Below are positions 1-12,655 of a stretch of 64,000 nucleotides of DNA, one piece after another. The translations under genes and the position numbers were made by a program. The DNA comes from Cheiracanthium punctorium (Eukaryota; Arthropoda; Arachnida; Araneae; Cheiracanthiidae). Below the pieces are notes generated by a model. It saw only the letters and a list, made by a program, of their open reading frames with translations. It made no database searches and was not told where the DNA came from. The first letter of the stretch is position 1. Every line of letters begins with the position of its first letter. Location of the stretch: assembly GCA_038373885.1 (NCBI GenBank), contig JAWZYV010012348.1, positions 1 through 64,000 of the forward strand. Reading direction: 5' to 3'.

Positions 1-896
1 GCAACATTCAGCATAAGTAAAAAATCAACTGCAGGATAAATAATTTCTCAAACAAAGTGTTTCGGGACAGGCACCCTAAAAGATGGTAGCCTAGGCCAGT
101 GTTTATAAGACACCCTATTATTGTATATGTTCATAAATATGTATAGACATCCAAATGGGTGCACGTTCAATTGACAAGTTAAAATTGGTGCACAGTCGGT
201 CTAAGTAAATCGTACATGCATAACCATAATAAATAACGTAACCTAAAAGATTGAATTCAACTTCTAGCACAAATGCATTGTGTTTATAAAGGTAATTCGC
301 TCTGAAATTCTTTTTATAAATTACATATTAATTTCGCTTTTTTTACTTATAGATTAAACATCACGCCTCTACCTAACGACTTTACTATACACAGTTTCGT
401 CATCTACTATATATAATCTTTGATTACCGAAATTTCTGGGACATACCATCTCTTTGGATTCACATATTCTCACTTTGAAATTCCGGGTCCGTGCAGTTCT
501 GAAGATATGTTCCTGAACAGAGGACTTCAGAACAACAAAGAGGAAGATTTAGAGTCTTTGTGTGGTGTTTATTGTAAAACATCAGATACTGTTTAGAACG
601 TCAACGAAATTTTGCATCAGAATTTATTTTTTAAATCTCACTGCACCTAACTTTGTTTAGTCTTTCGATTGTTTATTTTATGCTGTTTTCCTACGCACTG
701 ATGGATATTGCATCTCTGCTTGAGACATAGACTTTATTTCTTCTGTTTGCATGCTTCCAACTTTATGGTTCTAATGTCATAAATGCTGCTGCAAAAATCA
801 TACATCGATACTATTCAGAGACTACCGCTAAAATTTTTTCAACAAAACAGTTCATATATTCTCTCTACAATGAAATTTGAAACATGATTTTCAACT
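1..896. other. AT-rich sequence, no feature recognised
   Basis: I see no open frame with recognisable protein similarity, no RNA gene and no clear repeat structure here. Homopolymer A and T runs are common, as in the rest of the window. Confidence 0.6.
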
Positions 897-1117
897 CACA
901 CTCTCAGACAAATTTGTCTACGAAACGTAATATTTCCGTGAATATTTCTTCCACAATTCTGAAGAAGTGGAAACAAAAATATTCGTTGAATATGAAGAAG
1001 TTTCTTCAGTTGGCAGAAGTAAAAAAGAAATGAATAATTGTTAAATAACGGATATATTCAGGCAGCACTTATGCATAAAATTTCCGTAAATTGAAGAAAT
1101 ATTTTTTGAGAGTGTAG
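897..1117. mobile_element. MITE-like element with ACACTCTCA-type inverted ends
   Basis: The left edge reads CACACTCTCAGACAAA and the right edge, inverted, reads CTACACTCTCAAAAAATA, so both ends share the core ACACTCTCA over about 220 bp. The interior is non-coding and rich in GAAGAA/TTCTTC words that can fold back. CTACACTCT-type ends occur on several arthropod DNA transposons; the Tc1 element at 21054-22217 also ends in a CTACACTCTAAGAAGGA-like sequence. I cannot see a clear target-site duplication, so the boundary and superfamily are inference. A similar single end lies at 42534-42556. Confidence 0.4.
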
Positions 1118-2070
1118 TTAGAATAGAATTAGGTGCCATTCTCCGGATTATCGGCATATTTGAAATTTGTGTATCCTAATTTCCTTTTACTCTTTGGTAC
1201 ATTCAGCTGAAGGAACAAATTAACGCGAGTATAATTATTTTTTCTTTTTCAATGCATTTTCCAAGATATTATTGCAAAGATGAGCGATTATTACTAGTTT
1301 ATTCTGTTAAAATTAATTAGTTGCCATACAAGCTTTAAGTTAATGTGAAAGTTCGTGCTGTTTGTCTCTTTTTTAAGTGATACAAAGGGATTCAATTTAT
1401 CTTTTTTTTTACTGAATCTTGCAGCTATAAATAAATTTCAAAATTTTTATTCATTTGAAACAAAATTGAAATGACATTGGCAATAAATAATAGATTTGAA
1501 TTTACAACTGACAAAATGTAGAATTTTTAAATCGACAACCACCGCAAAGGGGACAAAATGACCGATTTAGGTAGACAAAAAGGAATTTTCAAAATTGTTT
1601 CTATATTTAAGATACTTTGCTTAAATAAACTTCAAAATCGGTTTCAATGAAGAAAAGCAATTATTCCGAAGAAGAGTTGGGTTATGGTCTACACCTGTAT
1701 TACTTTCTTGCCAACAAAATAATTCGAAACGTAACTCCTGGTGGGATCTACATCTGTCTTTGTCTGTCTGTTTCAATTTTTATGCGGAAAAGATTACTTG
1801 GTCTGTAGCATTATTTGCTCAGTCTTTTACCCTTTTATTTAATTGGTTTAGATTTGCTTTTATTTTTTCGTCATCTTCCTCTGTCTCTATTCTGTTTCCT
1901 TCATGTTGTACATTGGTCTCTGCTTTTTTGGTTTTACGTCTTGGTAAAATTTTATGTGCGTTGGATCAAGTCTGGACAAGTGGGGTAAAAGGGGTGTAAA
2001 GAATCATAGATCTTCGAAATATCACCTTCAAATCAATCAATCAAATGTTCGTTTGCCTACTGAAATGAGT
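1118..2070. other. AT-rich sequence, no feature recognised
   Basis: Open frames around 1760-2151 are low-complexity, Ser/Phe-rich translations of pyrimidine-rich DNA and match no family I know. There is no promoter, RNA or repeat structure I can support. Confidence 0.55.
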
Positions 2071-2100
2071 CACATAAAGGTGGCCAAATCGTGGCGTATG
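2071..2100 (+). repeat. hAT-like terminal sequence, left member of an inverted pair
   Basis: The stretch GGTGGCCAAATCGTGGCG occurs here and again, reverse-complemented, at about 5016-5036. The right copy, read on the minus strand, begins CAGAGGTGGCCAAA, which resembles a hAT terminal inverted repeat. The two could be the ends of one element of about 3 kb or of two separate insertions. There is no clear 8-bp target-site duplication and no transposase between them. Confidence 0.35.
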
Positions 2101-3360
2101 CACCATATTTTGCGGTTTCGACGCTTTCGATTGAATTCTTGTGCCTACTAAGCGTTTTGAAATAGTCTTAAAAATTGATATAATTTCTTGTACGGAAATA
2201 TTTTATTTCTTATAATCTATTGTGTTACGTCAAAAAGAAACTTTTGCGCAATCCAAAACATATTGTCATCCAAAATCAAACAATATTTGATTCTTTGCCA
2301 TATACTCGAAAAAAAAGAGCTCTACGATTTTCTGCCTCGGAATAACAATTTCAATCTCATGCTGGCACATTATTACTTTCCCTCCTCTAAACTGCCAGAA
2401 TTCATAGTTGAAAAACTCTACATGCGAATTAAAGAAAGTAAAAAAGGATGCTTGAGTGGGCGCATGTGAACTCGTCGGTGAAAAAAAAAAAAACTGGCAC
2501 ATGATATGTAAAAGGTTGTGCACGCCTGCTGTAAAAGAACGTTCAGTGTTGTTGTATTGTATTTGAACATGGTTGAATGGCAGTTAAAACTTCCATAGGC
2601 GGTGAAGCATTGACATTTTTGAGTGCTCTTGTTGAACACCGCTTTCAATGAAGCGTAAATTCTTGTAATTCTTAATAACATACAGCTATTTCGTTTCGTT
2701 TGAGATTGACAAATTATAAAAGACGCTTGAAACAACGGTAGCACACACTGCTTATAGAACATAAAGAGTTGTAATTCTATTAGAAACTCTTACAAAAGAA
2801 CTTTAAATATTTCATACACCATTTTCAATATGGTACATTTATGATACCGTACGTAGTAATCTTATATAATAGAACCCCATAGTTAACAATGACCGTGACT
2901 GCTTGGCTGGTTTACCAGGCTATGTGGGTGAGTAATATGAAAACAGGCTTTTTCAAAACTTTTTCTTGAAAAAGAACATGTGCATACATGGAAAAGGATC
3001 ATAAAATCTCGGTAAAACTTCAGAAGTGTCATTCATCTGACATAAATTTCAAAGTTTTATATTTTGTGATTTTTCGCAGCTTTACAAAGCTTCTTTCATT
3101 TACTAGAGTGAAAAAGCTAACTGAGTAACAAAATTAAATATCGTTAGTGATATTGTCGCCCTTTTGCTGTCCAATTATGATTACCGGCTGTGATGTAAAA
3201 CTTTAGCCACTTTTGAAATGATTCCGGAAATTGTCATTTTAAATCTGCGGTAAATTTTTGCGGAAAAAAAAACCCATCCAGAATTAATATCTTCTCAGCT
3301 CAAAATGTAGTCTGCTAATTTCCTTTTTTGGGCGCTTTGACCCTCCTAAAATCGGGAAGA
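2101..3360. other. AT-rich sequence between the inverted hAT-like ends, left part
   Basis: Overlapping short frames on both strands at 2188-2762 have no recognisable domains. I see no promoter, RNA gene or repeat here. Confidence 0.5.
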
Positions 3361-3582
3361 TATTATTTATTTATTTTTTTATAAAATGTGGGCACTTGTT
3401 TGGCATTCGCCAATATAACGGCCCGCAGTCACTGGCCATTTTATTACGGGGGCACCCAATGAGCGGCCACAATAGCCCGATCAGAGAGACGAACGAGTTA
3501 ACATCCAAGACCATGACGGGAATCGAGCCCAGACACATCGCGTGATAGAATAGTTAGTTCTTTAGCCGCTACACAACCTGGA
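3361..3582 (-). mobile_element. tRNA-derived SINE
   Basis: On the minus strand the sequence begins with a tRNA-like head. An A-box-like segment (TGTAGCGGCTAAAGA) lies near 3558-3572 and a strong B-box (GGGCTCGATTCCC) at 3518-3530. A GC-richer body of about 140 bp follows and ends in an (AATA/TAAA)n tail at 3361-3380. Head, body and short A-rich repeat tail in this order are the structure of a Pol III-transcribed SINE. It carries no protein. The 5' edge is estimated from the tRNA-like start; I could not identify target-site duplications. Similar heads with a B-box occur at 38836-38920 in a different family. Confidence 0.6.
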
Positions 3583-3630
3583 GGGCTTGTTTTGATTTTG
3601 TTTCCTTTCATAAAAATATTGCATTTCGAC

Positions 3631-3910
3631 ACATCTTGACAGCAAAATGCCATTTTGATTGATAAAGTTTAAATAATAACCTTATATCTCAATTTGTATA
3701 AATTATTTCCGCACCAGTAATAATTTTAATCGCTAACAGAAACAAGAATAGTATTCTCAAATGCTAGAACACATCTTGACAGCAAGATGCCATTTTGATT
3801 GATAAAGTTTAAATAATAACCTTATATCTCAATTTGTATAAATTATTTCCGCACCAGTAATAATTTTAATCGCTAACAGAAACAAGAATAGTATTCTCAA
3901 ATGCTAGAAC
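3631..3910. repeat. 140-bp perfect tandem duplication
   Basis: Two head-to-tail copies (3631-3770 and 3771-3910) differ at a single position: AGCAAAATGC in the first and AGCAAGATGC in the second. Both start ACATCTTGAC and end AATGCTAGAAC. The near-identity in non-coding AT-rich DNA implies a recent duplication, or an assembly artefact. Confidence 0.95.
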
Positions 3911-5010
3911 AAAAGTCGTAAGTGTAAGTATGAAAATAGATCAATTGGGTTTAATTACCTCAATGGTTGTATTAATTATTCTATTTTCAATATTGTGCGA
4001 TTTGGTTACATATTAAATAACTTTGAAGAAACATTTTTATTAAAAATACAAATACACTTAAACATAAATGCAACAAATTAATAATATTTCAGAAAATATT
4101 AATTGCTTTTTTGCCTGCATTTTCTTACGTAGTATAAAAATCCAAAAAAAGAATTTTTTTAATAGAGAAAAGTATTTCAACCGAAAACTAAAATAAGAAA
4201 CAGAGTGATTATAATGAATAATAGAACATGTCACTTAGCTTCACCTTCGCAGCCCATTTACTCCATCAAACGTAAATTATATGGGATGGAATAGGTTTTT
4301 TTTTTCTTTGATATTTCTTTCAAACTGTCAGAGAACATTTTTATTGTTTTATTTTATCTATAAACTTTTAAAGAAAATCAATTAGAAAATTTCACAGAAT
4401 TTAGTACGTAAATTTTTTCTGTTCGTTTTCTTTTAAATAAAAATTGTCTCTCTTGTAATTTTTTTCTTAACTCTTAGGACGGTAGGAAATTAAAATTTTA
4501 AATAAAAGATGGAGTACATAGAATGGCTTTTGCGTTTTGTGTTATTTTAAAAGATGGTTTGTTTAAGAATGACTTTCACTTGAGTTACAATTTTACTTTC
4601 AGAGTCTTTTTAAATACCAATCCCTATCATAAATACTTCTATGTACTGAAAGGGATTTTTTTTTCACTGACTAGCTCAGATGCGCCATACAACTCGAGTG
4701 CCTTTCGGTTCAAGGGTAGATTTGGAAAATATGAATACGTGTAAGTTTTTTATAGGAGAAAAAGTAATTACTTGTGAACATAAAACTAAAATTGTGGGCT
4801 CTGAAGAAAAATTCTGTAAGTAATTTATCGAATATTTGGCAGGGTATCTGAGATGGTTCGATTTTTGAACTGTAACCAATGTTTACTTTTGATGTAGTAT
4901 TATAAGGTATTATAAACCAAATATTTCCGGGTAACTTAACAAGAGGAAATTCGCAGAGGTTAGAAAACTAGGCGGTTCATAAAACAACCCAATACGCTAA
5001 GCTTGGCACA
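3911..5010. other. AT-rich sequence, no feature recognised
   Basis: Small frames at 4523-4744 and 4676-4879 have no known similarity. Nothing else can be supported. Confidence 0.5.
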
Positions 5011-5039
5011 TGCGCGCGCCACGATTTGGCCACCTCTGA
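5011..5039 (-). repeat. hAT-like terminal sequence, right member of the inverted pair
   Basis: On the minus strand it starts CAGAGGTGGCCAAATCG and continues GTGGCGCGCG. It repeats 18 bases of 2078-2095 in inverted orientation. CAGAGGTGGCCAA is typical in form of hAT ends (CAGnGnTGGCC). The GC-rich subterminal stretch stands out from the AT-rich surroundings. Confidence 0.4.
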
Positions 5040-6542
5040 ATAAGCATTAACATTGAAAACATGGCATTCTTATTAATTGTTCTCTCACAGAGTACGTCAT
5101 GATTTGTCTCCATAATCCCTATATTTTTCAGTAAGGACTATTTAATTCAATTGCATAAAATTATCGCAAACGTCAAATGTATTGCATAAAAAGTATTTTG
5201 AGTAATTAATTAAAAAACGTCTTTTGATTAATTAAAAAATAAGGGGACTTTAACTTCGATAAATGAACTTTTATTTTATATAGTGGTTTTTACGTTAGGA
5301 GGCAATCTACGTATTAAAACAAAACCTAGATTTCGAAAAATCTTCCGCGACCTCATGATTTTACTTTAAATTTGATATAGGAAATGAAAATGAACCCAAA
5401 ATATAAATGGCCAAACTTTTTCAACGTATAATGTGTGGCTAATATAGCACTTAAAGGAGAACTGTGCTATGTAAATCGAATAATAAATTTTATTTTCGGG
5501 AAAATCAGTACTGTTTAAAATCTTCGTAAATAGCCTCTGGTTTCATTTAAATAAGGACTTCGGTTTTTGCATTACACTGAATTGCATTAGAACATGCTAC
5601 GCTATCACACCGCATAGCGCTGAAATAGTAAATGTAACACCGTATCGCTCTAGAATATCCTTTGTGTAGAATATTTTTAGAGCTATTTCAGCTTTTTTGG
5701 TGCAGGTTAGTGGCTATGAAGGAGTTATTTCGGTGAGAACTACAGTGCACACATTTGTTTAAAATATTAGTTATTAGTAAAATATTAGTTAATGCCTTTA
5801 AATTAAAATCGTACTCTGAATGCTGGATCTAACCATTCTTTGTGTTTACCATATTCTTTTTCCTATTTTCGCAAATAAATATTAATGAACAACGCGTTCA
5901 TTTTTTGCAATAAAGCATTAAAATTAAAAAAAACATTAAAAAATAAAAAGTAGAAACAATGATTTGCATTAAAAAATTCAAATTAATTTTTAAAATGTGG
6001 ATGGCACCTCATTTTAAATATACATGGTAAAAAAACATTAACTAATTATATTTTTAACAACTTTTTAATACTTTTTTACTTACCGTACACCTAAATGAAG
6101 AAACATTACAAGATTGAGATAATCTGAAATGAATAGTTACAACAGATAAAACTTCATAGCATCATTTTCTCTTAAAAATCAGTGTTCAAAAATCAGTGTT
6201 GAAAAGAATTTGTACCTTTACTAAGCTTTTGCTAAATTTTGCCGACAGTATTACTCCTGTATTAAGGTACAGAAACAGTTAGTTTGAAACACAACGTTTT
6301 ATATAATGTCATTTCATAATCTGGAATACATTTGCTGCTGAACAAATGACAACAAAAGGAATGAAAGGCTTCGCTAAATGTTTCTTTATCGAATAATTTT
6401 AGATTTAGGAAATTTATTTGTCAAATAAACAAAATGAACTTTTTGAATCAATTTAATTTTAATTACATTCAACAAATGTCTCTTTTGAACACCAAGCTGG
6501 GAATATATATATTTATTTACAATATGGAACAGAAGTAATTAA
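5040..6542. other. AT-rich sequence, no feature recognised
   Basis: This is non-coding, A/T-homopolymer-rich DNA. A short imperfect duplication of ACACCG(C/T)AT(A)GCGCT-like words lies at 5610-5655; otherwise I see nothing. Confidence 0.55.
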
Positions 6543-7581
6543 AATATTAGGGTCATATGGGGAATTACGAGTCACTCTGTTTCCGGGCAAATAATTGTCA
6601 CTCACGTTGTAGCATTAATTTTATTTTATTTTTAACAAAACAGCTGAATGATGCCAAGCCATGTTAAAATGTAGTACTTACTTACATCAAGTTCAGAAAT
6701 GTTTTCATACGTTCTTCTTTATTTTTAAACTTATATTTTAAAGTATGCTCAATTATCCCCCAGTTTACTGGGGTAATTTTGGGTCACTGAGGTAATTCTT
6801 GGTCAGTGATTTAAAAAAAAATATTTTATGAGTTTTTTTAATTCGTTTCTGTGTACAAAATATTAGTATTTAATTTAACTATTGTACTTTACTGTAAAAT
6901 TATATTATAATTTAACGAGAATATAAAAAACAGTCCTCAAATGTAAAGCGATCTAATTTGGAACTGTTAGTGATAAAGAATTGTCTACTGACAATGAAAA
7001 CAAGATGAAAGAATCTGCAATAAAAAGAGTTGCAAAAAAAAAAATCCTCCACAGAAAACTCCATGCGACAAGGAATTCATACTGTAAGTGAAGTGCAGAA
7101 ATTATTTTGCTTTGCATTATGATTAAGGAGGCCAAACGTTTCGGGGACAGTCCCCGATTTCAGAACTTTTTCGGTTTGTCCCCAAAATATAAAACAACAT
7201 TTTTGGACAAAATTTTAATTGAAACCATTATTTCGTCCCAATTTCAAAAAGAAATCAATCGAGTTTCCTTTATTTTACAAATATTAATAATGCTCTAGTT
7301 GAATAAGTAGAATCTATTTTGCGATAATTGGGTTTATAAAATATACCACGAATTTTTATTTCAGAATTGGAGACAAAAAGCTGATTATTCCCCACTTAAT
7401 TCTTCAAAAATAATCTCCTTTTTTTTAATGCAACGAATTAGATAAATAAAAAATCTGTTTGTGTGCTAAATGTTGATAATTTAGAATATTATCTACTTTT
7501 GATTTGCATTACTATAAAAAATGAGTGACCCATATTCACCCCATATCTGATCCATATTCGCCCCTTGTCTGACCTAATATT
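6543..7581. mobile_element. Inverted-repeat-bounded segment, probable non-autonomous DNA transposon
   Basis: The edges are inverted copies: AATATTAGGGTCATATGGGG at left and, on the minus strand, AATATTAGGTCAGACAAGGGG at right. Further inverted matches follow inside (GAGTCACTC at 6570 against GAGTGACCC at 7531), and motifs of the form GGGGTnAATnnnGGTCACT recur at 6755-6810 and 7384-7405. The interior is non-coding. A nested GGGGACA-rich stretch at 7128-7210 resembles the ends of the element at 25562-26825. The size (about 1.04 kb) and structure fit a non-autonomous cut-and-paste element. No superfamily can be assigned without the transposase source. Confidence 0.45.
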
Positions 7582-9267
7582 GCCCAATGCAATAATTTAA
7601 ATAAAACTAACAGTAATTCAATTTCAGGTGAAGTGATTATTTGAATAATTTCTAAATTATTTAAGCTTACTTCATGCCAAATTAAACCATTTTATCTTTC
7701 ATAGTTTAGAAAATATTAAGATGTTGTTGTTTTTTGACAATACATAGTAACTTTTTATACTGAAATATCATTTTATTAAAGCTGAAATACTTATTATAAA
7801 ATATAGTGTTTAATGTTTTCTCAAGTATGAGCTTTACAAACGTTTTTTTTAACACTCTTTTTAACGTTACTTCAATAAGCTATTTTAGAAACAACAGATA
7901 CGTTTGCAACTTATTTCCTTGTTGCCATTAGATTTAAGTATTTCTGTTTGATATTATATTTAAAAGAGAACTACCATAATACTATTTATCATCATAATTT
8001 TTGGAAATTGTAATAAATATTTAAAAAGGAAAGGTTTATATTTTAATTTCTTTTTTTTTTCTGGAAACAGAACAGTACAATGCGATAAATATATATTTTT
8101 TCGAAATTGTTTATAATGTGCACTCTTTTTAAATTGTGCTACTTAAATGGCCTGCTTTTAAATAGCACATTTTTTTTTTAAATATTGCTAAAAGGTTTTA
8201 ACTCCCTTTGGGAAAATGTTAGTAAATTATGTGATACAAATGGCAAAATGTATTGTGCTTTAGGCCTCAACGGCTTGATCAGTGAAATGCACTTTTAATG
8301 ATTGAAGTAATCAGCGCCTTTAAACTTCATTAGTTCCATTTGAAACGTGACGAATTTTTTTATTCAAAAAGTTCCTTACTTCACAGTTAATGATCCATTT
8401 ACAAAAAAGAAAACATTAAAATAATAATATAAAAGATACTTTCGACATTGTAAGGAAGTGAATTAATGTGCATTTCAAAAGGAAAAAGCTCTTTGTTTAG
8501 TATGCCATTTTTAATTTTAGTGATAAAATAACGTGACAATGAGTTTTGCGTAAGAAGGGCTGATTAAAATTCTAAATAATCGTTACTTTAAAACATGGTT
8601 AAATACATTACCAACCAGATATCTGAAAAATTCTAGCATATTTTAATTATTTTTATATTAACACTAAATCAACCCAATAAACTTTTCAGCATGCAACGGG
8701 TGCATTAATAGTTACTTTATTTCAAGGATTTTCGTTGTCCTTTAATAACACTCGGTATAATAAACACTTAGAATGACAGAAAAACACCTGAGGTATTCTA
8801 GGCAGAAGGTTAATCTTTCATTTAAAGAAACTGTAGAAGGAAATTCGAAATGGCATATAGACGCATGTATGTATTGAAACATTTTTTTTTATTTCAACAT
8901 CACAGGACATAGATTGTTCATTACTTGTTTGTTATTGTAGAATTTTAACAGTATAAAAAAATTCTTCTCGGAACAAAATTATTTTTCGTTTTAAAATAAT
9001 ATTCAATACATTTATTTTTGTTCACTTAAAAAATTGTTTTTAATTTCATTTTCTAATTTTAACATTTTTGCTATAATAGCAGGATAACGTGCTTCTCCAA
9101 CTGTTCTAAATTCGCAAATGAAACGAAAACTAAAGAAATTTCTACATTTATTAGGCTTGGAAAGTGAAAACATATAAATATCAGTCAAATGTTAATATTA
9201 ACTTCTTGTGCTGCAAAAAAGACTCATTTTTGTAGATATGAATAGCGGTAGATCATTTAAATCACTT
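7582..9267. other. AT-rich sequence, no feature recognised
   Basis: Long T and A runs, no coding potential and no repeat structure that I can see. Confidence 0.55.
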
Positions 9268-9391
9268 CTCAGGCAGCACGAAAAAGTTCTCTGAACGTCT
9301 ATTCAAGTTCTGAGAACGTTTTGAGAACATTATACGCACATTCTCTGAACACTTATATAGATGTTCAGAGAACTTGTTGTGCTGTCTGGGT
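9268..9391. mobile_element. 124-bp foldback MITE with CCCAGACAGCACA-type ends
   Basis: About 32-bp inverted ends: the left reads AGGCAGCACGAAAAAGTTCT and the right, inverted, CCCAGACAGCACAACAAGTT, both followed by CTCTGAAC. The interior is built from repeats of TTCTCTGAAC/GTTCTGAGAACG words, so nearly the whole element can fold on itself. It cannot code for a transposase. Terminal CCCAGACAGCACA with iterated GTTCTnAGAAC inside is a style I know from invertebrate MITEs, but I cannot name the superfamily. Confidence 0.6.
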
Positions 9392-11985
9392 TTGAACAGC
9401 GTATTCACACTATGTGTTGCCCTCCTGGTAAAATCGGGGACAACTACTATTGTCTGCGAAAATGAATGAAATTTTGACAGCTGTAGCCTCATATAAATAC
9501 TAGTCTCAGTAGATAGTGCGAATGGTTTTATTTGAGGGTAGAGTGAGGTGAAATGTGTAGGTATTTCCTTTTCATCAAAAGATATATATTTTTTAATTAC
9601 ATTTCTTTTTTCGCCAGTATTTTAAACATTAGTTGGTAAGATATATACTCATTAAAAGTGTATTAACTGCATCTGGATAGAAAATATTAGGCTTTACCTA
9701 GTTATTGAATTAGTGTTCTTTCCCTGTGTACTTAAAATCTTGCAAGAAGTTAGTGCAGTTCTGAATTACTGAGATATTCTGTGATTACTTTCGATTTAGG
9801 AAAAGTCTAAACAACCTATTATCAGAAAAAGTAAGAATTTGTAAAAAAAAAATTTCCTACTAACGTTTTAGTATGGTGGTGGGAAAACAGGTATACAGTT
9901 AGGTTTTGCTAATATTATGTTTACAAATATTCCTAATAAACTTTTTAGTGACTGTAAATGTGTGTGTGTGTGTACTTCCCACCATTATCTTAGTATATAG
10001 TCTAAAAAAACGTTCAAAAGCAGACTATGTACATTTTTGATCAAAAAGAAAGACCTACTCTTTTCTCCACCTTACACTGCAACAATGAGGTGTCGGAATG
10101 CAGGTATTAGCTACAACCTAAGTCTAACACAATCGAAGAATATACATATAATTTTGAATAATTTGTAAGTCATAATAGGAAATAAATAAAATTTGATAAA
10201 ATCTATTTATTATTTCGCTTTATTTAAAATCTATTATCAATTTTACTAGCCTGCTAACTATTTTACTCTAGATTTATGAAAAAAAAAATAAGATCCTACT
10301 TATGTTTAATGTTTTCGCAGTTAAAACTTATAAAGCTATATAAAATATTTTCAGGTGTGGTGGGGATGAATGCCTTGCATAAAGTAGCATAAAAAATTGC
10401 ATGTTTAACGTTATTAGTAACAGAAAAAAATCAATGATTAGACGAAAATAAGGCATATTTTCATTTCAAATTTGTGCATTTATCGTAGAAAAATAACTTA
10501 GTGGCAACGGTGAATTTCTTTTATACTGGCCACCTTGATAACTGCCTTTGTTTTCTTCTTTTTAAAACTCTAAATTCGTTTCTATAGTATAGTTAAAAAA
10601 ATATAATTTCTCCCTCTTAAAAATTCCCAGAATTTTCTGTTGAAACAACATTGTTTTCTATCTAGATAAATATACTTTCGAAATTAGTGTTACACTGGGT
10701 ATTTCCGCATTTCGAAAAAAAATTAAACAAGTAAGAAGTGAGCTGTTCTAAGGAAAATAAATTCAGAGTATTGCTACAATTTTTTATTTAATTATTCGCA
10801 TGCTTTTATTTAAATATTCATGTCAAATACCTGAATTCTAACATATTTGTCCTTTATATATTCGCTATAAATTCAACTGGTACTTCGATAAAACAATTAT
10901 ACAGACAATCACTGTAATTTTTTTTCATGCTGAGTGCATTCCAAATGTCTTGACCTTTTAAAAATAAAACTATCTTGCCATTAAAATATATAGCGACTTG
11001 TAGAAAAATGATATCAGTGAATAGTTTCTCTTTTAACTTCTGACACATTTCAGATTTCCCTGCCGTTTTTTTATTTCATTCAATCTTTAAAAATATCTTT
11101 CAAAACCAGCTGCCACAAAGTCTTTTCAGCCTAACAATTTCTTTTTGCACACCTCTACGTCTAAACGTTTCACCCTTTATTCGGAATTCTTTTCTTTCAG
11201 GAGAAAGGTGACAAAAAAAAAAAAAAAAAAAAAAAATGGGGCACAGCTTTTTATTTTACCCTAACTTCTAAATTTTTCTTAGTTGTCTCCCGGTTGTTAT
11301 ATTATTAAAGACATTGAATTATCGAAAAGAACTTTTCCATTTTATCTAGGCTTATTTATCACCCAAAATGGACTTGAATTCATTTTTAAGAAAGACGCTG
11401 AGTGGTTATAGTTAAGCAGTTGTCGGTTACAGCTGAAACGTACAATAAAAACTTAAAATATATAGTGTTAGAGTGTGCTACACTGTCAAAAGTAATTGAT
11501 ACGTACTACATATAAAAATGCTTTAGAATATTTTGAATATACTTTTTATTTTATATATTGAAATGAATAAATATAAATTTCGTAATAAATAGGCTGTAGC
11601 TTGTAATTTTGCCTCTTTTCTCCACACTGACAACTAAATAAACATATATGTACTCAAACACCTAAATAGTTTGTGTACGTACGTACCATCAGCTAGTAAA
11701 ATAATAATTTTGTATGAATTCCTGCAAACAAAATTTACACAATTAATTTATTTATCATTGTTTTGTATCAGAATTACTAAGCATGCGAAATAAGTATGGT
11801 GGCCACTTTTATTAAATAAACATTTCTAATGCATTTCAATAAATACAATCAATAAACTTTCATTTAATTAATTAATTACACGGAATGAATGTGTGTATAT
11901 ATGTGTGTACGGGTGTCTAGCAATTAGCACCCTAATTTCAAAATTAAAAATCTCAAAATCGAAGGTCAATACAACAATGCAGCAA
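9392..11985. other. AT-rich sequence with simple repeats only
   Basis: Contains a short (TG)n at about 9957-9973 and a poly-A run of roughly 26 bases at 11213-11236. There are no frames of interest and no structured repeats. Confidence 0.55.
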
Positions 11986-12655
11986 ACAGGGTGTGCATAA
12001 TGTAGCCTGTAAAATTTTTTTACGAAGTTTCGAAATAGTTGCAACAGCTGTTAACAGATTGTGTTATATACAAATTTCCTTTAAGGGAAGGTAGCATTAT
12101 GGACGTAATGCAAAAAGGCGTAATCTTTATGCTCAATATTAAAAATTGAATGGACTTTATGTTAAAAAATCTTTTGGGACTAAAACCTCCAAACACCTCC
12201 TTGCGTTCACCACTGCGGTCAGAACTCAATCGTTTTAAAATGTCCACTGTTGGACATACAGAGGTGTAAAACGAACAATGTAATTTGTCATCACAGCCCG
12301 TGCTGTCTCAATGGAAAAGCATTCACATGCCAAACAAATCGACGATTTAAGCTTGCCCAGCGTGTTGGGATGGCTCTGGTAGACAGTATCTTTCAAAGGG
12401 CACTACAGAAAGCAGTCACAAGGAGTCAGATCGGAAGAATACGGAGGCCAATCCATTATGGAGAGCTGCGATTCCAGCTCCATCTATTAGCGGTTTTTGA
12501 AACTACTGCTTCGAAACCTCTGTGTAAAATTTTTATAGGTTACATAATAAACACACTGTTTGCGGCCGCATTCTATTGACTTATGGCTTTGTGAGCTTTA
12601 ACTTTGATATCGATATTTGATATATATTTGATTATTACTAGCTGGACACCCTGTA
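11986..12655 (-). mobile_element. Deleted mariner/IS630-type element
   Basis: The segment is bounded by ACAGGGTGTGCA at left and, inverted, ACAGGGTGTCCAGC at right, a mariner/Tc1-like terminal pair. It encloses a transposase C-terminus on the minus strand (12235-12456). At about 670 bp it is roughly half the normal size of 1.3 kb. The N-terminal DNA-binding region and the first two catalytic acids are missing. Target TA duplications are not clearly visible, so the edges are approximate. Confidence 0.6.
12235..12456 (-). pseudogene. mariner-like transposase C-terminus, broken
   Basis: The frame of 74 codons reads PPYSSDLTPCDCFL, then TAG where the family has Trp, then CPLKDTVYQSHPNTL, ending ARAVMTNYIVRF and QQWTF before TAA. 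SSDLTPCDCFL matches the SPDLTPCDFFLW block around the third catalytic acid of DDE transposases of the IS630/Tc1/mariner group; the Asp after TPC is retained. Upstream in the same frame I could not find the D1 and D2 motifs, so the gene is 5'-truncated by an internal deletion. It cannot produce active transposase. Confidence 0.8.

Noticed and set aside
2418..2762. A 114-codon open frame on the minus strand
   Set aside because: No recognisable domain; low-complexity F-rich part; overlapped by similar frames on the other strand, as expected by chance.
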